A stretch of DNA of 64,000 bases, from assembly GCA_963521185.1 (NCBI GenBank), contig CAUQTV010000006.1:186001-250000 (forward strand), in the 5' to 3' direction. Numbering within the stretch: the stretch's first letter is position 1; the number at the start of each line of letters is the position of its first letter. Under the pieces are notes generated by a model, which searched no databases, was not told where the DNA came from, and saw only the letters and a list, made by a program, of their open reading frames with translations. This document shows, piece after piece, positions 62,061 through 64,000 of the stretch. Made by a program: the position numbers and the translations under genes. This stretch comes from Enterobacter_D sp963521185. Its GTDB lineage: Bacteria > Pseudomonadota > Gammaproteobacteria > Enterobacterales > Enterobacteriaceae.

Positions 62061-63569
62061 ATGAAGATTAATAAAAGCCACAATCGAGCCGGTTACGCAT
62101 TATTCAAAGAGGCCGGTTTATACTTCACTGTCTGTGGAATGCTATGTACCCCCGTTGCGATGGCTACCGGGAATGTAAGCGATCACGCTGCCGCCCCCCT
62201 CAGTGTCCATGCAAAGCAACGCCTGTTTGTACTCACCGATATCGGTGATGACCCGGATGATCAAATGTCCATGGTAAGGTTAATGACCTACGCCAACCAG
62301 TTGGATATTGAAGGTCTGGTCGCTACGTCGACAGGAAGGAATAAAGACCAGGTTGAGCCTGAACGCATCGTCAGCATAGTGAAAGGCTACGAGCAGGTTC
62401 GCGACAACCTTGAGCTTCACGAGCCGGGTTACCCCACGGCTGAATCATTGATGGGCAATATTTCCCAGGGGCTACCGGTACACGATATGGCCGCAGTGGG
62501 GGAAGGAAAAGACTCATCAGGTTCCGAGCTACTGATCAAGGCTGTGGACCGACAGGACGAACGGCCTTTGTGGGTCACGGTATGGGGCGGCCCAAATGTG
62601 CTCGCTCAGGCCCTTTGGAAAGTCCGCAATACGCGTACTCCGGAACAGCTTGCCCGGTTTGTTTCCAAATTGCGTGTCTACGCCATATCCGACCAGGATA
62701 ACAGCGGTCCCTGGATACGACAAACATTCCCCTCTCTGTTCTACATAGTCTCTCCGGGTCAGAATGCCGGCGGTGGTTTTCACCACGCGACCTGGATAGG
62801 CATAGGTGGCGACTACTTCCATGGACGTTTTACAGGAGCTGACTATCAACTGGTGACTAACGAATGGCTTGATAAGAATATACGCACTAAAGGGCCACTG
62901 GGAGCAGAATATCCACGCTGGAAATTTATGATGGAAGGGGACACACCTTCATGGTTGAATCTGATTAATAACGGTCTGTCGGAACCGGAACATCCTGACT
63001 GGGGTGGCTGGGGCGGGCGATATGAACACTATACGCCGCGCAAAGAGAGATGGTTCATGGCTGAAGAAACGCGCCCTATCTGGACGAACGCTCAGGATGA
63101 AGTTCTGGGAGCTGACAACCGATGGTACACCTCTAACCATGCTACCATCTGGCGATGGCGTTCGGCTTATCAAAATGACTTTGCTGCACGTATGGACTGG
63201 ACGATAAAGCCATACAATGAAGCGAATCACCCTCCTTTACCCAAACTGAATAATCCGGTCATCATGACCGTTAAAAAAGGGGAACGAGTCCATTTGAGCG
63301 CCGTTGGCTCGAGCGATCCTGATGGCGACGCGCTGTCTTACGAATGGTTTGCTTATGCCGAAGCCGGTAACCGAATTCTTTCTAATGCTGCGACCGGCAT
63401 CATGCTAGACATTAAAAATTCTGATCAACCCGAAGCCTGGTTCGATGTGACCGATGCTCGCGTAATGCCTCCAGGAACGGGCACGATGCACGTTATTCTT
63501 GCAGTCACTGACCATGGCACTCCTCGTTTAACGCGCTATAAGCGGGTAATTATAAATGTCGAAGAGTAA
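62061..63569 (+). CDS. Exported DUF1593/Sde0182-type protein 2 with C-terminal Ig-like domain
   Basis: This 502-aa protein has an N-terminal signal sequence (FTVCGMLCTPVAMA). Residues about 52-400 form the nucleoside-hydrolase-like domain with LTDIGDDPDDQMSMVRLMTYA, LWVTVWGGPNVLAQALW and the GRYEHYTPRK region. Residues about 405-502 are an Ig/PKD-like beta-sandwich (VHLSAVGSSDPDGDALSYEWF), as in Sde0182 of Saccharophagus, a plant polysaccharide degrader. It differs from protein 1 in this module and in much of its sequence, so the two are diverged paralogues. It is the last gene before tRNA-Gly, whose strand is opposite. Confidence 0.78.
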   Translation: MKINKSHNRAGYALFKEAGLYFTVCGMLCTPVAMATGNVSDHAAAPLSVHAKQRLFVLTDIGDDPDDQMSMVRLMTYANQLDIEGLVATSTGRNKDQVEPERIVSIVKGYEQVRDNLELHEPGYPTAESLMGNISQGLPVHDMAAVGEGKDSSGSELLIKAVDRQDERPLWVTVWGGPNVLAQALWKVRNTRTPEQLARFVSKLRVYAISDQDNSGPWIRQTFPSLFYIVSPGQNAGGGFHHATWIGIGGDYFHGRFTGADYQLVTNEWLDKNIRTKGPLGAEYPRWKFMMEGDTPSWLNLINNGLSEPEHPDWGGWGGRYEHYTPRKERWFMAEETRPIWTNAQDEVLGADNRWYTSNHATIWRWRSAYQNDFAARMDWTIKPYNEANHPPLPKLNNPVIMTVKKGERVHLSAVGSSDPDGDALSYEWFAYAEAGNRILSNAATGIMLDIKNSDQPEAWFDVTDARVMPPGTGTMHVILAVTDHGTPRLTRYKRVIINVEE

Positions 63570-63615
63570 TTAGTGAATCACAATGGTTTTAGGCTTATCC
63601 ACAAGGGGAGAGATT

Positions 63616-63689
63616 TGGAGCGGGCGAAGGGAATCGAACCCTCGTATAGAGCTTGGGAAGCTCTCGTTCTACCATTGAACTACGCCCGC
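63616..63689 (-). tRNA. glyU: tRNA-Gly (CCC anticodon)
   Basis: The minus strand gives a full cloverleaf of 74 nt ending in encoded CCA: acceptor GCGGGCG with CGCCCGC, D arm with GGTAGAAC, anticodon loop TTCCCAA (anticodon CCC), T arm GGTTCGATTCC. It matches E. coli glyU, which also lies beside ygeR. tRNA genes are common integration sites, and the unusual DUF1593 genes lie directly beyond its 3' end, but I saw no repeated tRNA 3' fragment within the window. Confidence 0.97.
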
Positions 63690-63780
63690 TTTGAGGTGCG
63701 TAGGGCATTATAAACCTTACGCACCATCTGGCAAGCCGCGTTGGCGTTAACAGGCGATAAATTAATCGCTTAGCGCAACA

Positions 63781-64000
63781 TCAGCATTTTGGTGGCGTGC
63801 CCTGCGGGGGCAGATAACGCACTGGATCGATGGCCGTCGCTTTGTAGCGCAGCTGGAAATGCAGCCTGACCGAGTCGGCGTCGGTGCTGCCCATGGTGGC
63901 AATTTTTTGCCCAATTTTCACGCTCTGCCCGTTATTAACCAGCAGCGTATCGTTGTGCGCGTAGGCGGTAATGTACTCTTCACTGTGCTTGATCATGATG
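63781..64000 (-). CDS. ygeR: YgeR-like LysM/M23 lipoprotein, C-terminal part (partial)
   Basis: Only the last 72 codons are inside the window; the gene continues past the right edge. The visible part is the end of a lysostaphin-like M23 domain (IKHSEEYITAYAHNDTLLV, GQKIATMGSTDADSVRLHFQ, terminal LPPQGTPPKC), close to E. coli YgeR/ActS, an activator of amidases for daughter-cell separation. Position next to glyU is the E. coli order and marks the conserved right flank. Confidence 0.9.
   Translation of the reverse strand, partial: IMIKHSEEYITAYAHNDTLLVNNGQSVKIGQKIATMGSTDADSVRLHFQLRYKATAIDPVRYLPPQGTPPKC

Noticed and set aside
63616..63640. Attachment site at the 3' end of tRNA-Gly
   Set aside because: No second copy of the tRNA 3' end and no integrase gene were found in the window, so integration at this tRNA is not demonstrated.

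Overview
The window reads as chromosomal DNA of a plant- or environment-associated member of the Enterobacteriaceae (Kosakonia/Enterobacter/Cronobacter-like; the species is an inference). The left end carries the E. coli gene order araE-kduD-kduI-yqeF. The right end carries tRNA-Gly(CCC) (glyU) followed by a ygeR-type LysM/M23 gene, again as in E. coli. From memory, the stretch between yqeF and glyU/ygeR in E. coli holds the degenerate ETT2 type III secretion locus. Here about 52 kb of unrelated accessory functions occupy that interval, so it looks like a large integration hotspot.

Layout. 1-10 kb: pectin/oligogalacturonide use, with a Tog-type ABC importer (togM end, togN, togA, togB), the arabinose permease araE with an araBAD-like promoter, kduD, kduI, ogl and a KdgM-type porin; three KdgR-like operators link the set. 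Between araE and kduD lies the stub of an orphan T6SS hcp gene followed by a small membrane protein gene. 10-17 kb: thiolase yqeF, a MetNIQ-like ABC importer, and divergently a cystathionine beta-synthase plus cystathionine gamma-lyase fused into one reading frame. 17-23 kb: zeaxanthin diglucoside pathway crtE-X-Y-I-B with convergent crtZ. 23-30 kb: an aldo/keto reductase, a large Lhr-type helicase and a ParD/ParE-like toxin-antitoxin pair. 30-33.6 kb: an SDR with a divergent LysR regulator, an unknown 140-aa protein and an OxyR paralogue that keeps both redox cysteines.

33.7-48 kb: a type I cellulose operon (bcsO-like, bcsA, bcsB, bcsC, bcsD, a diguanylate cyclase, galU, a GH8 cellulase) with a divergent PAS-GGDEF-EAL phosphodiesterase. 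The locus therefore supplies substrate, activator, polymerase, export and turnover. bcsC carries one in-frame TAA that truncates it. 48-58.7 kb: a 41-aa small protein, katG, the treZ-treY-treX trehalose operon and a DUF4037 protein. 58.8-63.6 kb: a small membrane protein, a XylR-type regulator and two exported nucleoside-hydrolase-like (DUF1593/Sde0182-like) proteins beside tRNA-Gly.

The observations most worth following are the DUF1593 pair with its own regulator at the tRNA, the cellulose locus with a nonsense bcsC, the CBS-CGL fusion, the OxyR paralogue and the hcp scar. All family assignments come from recalled protein families and visible motifs; no database search was run.
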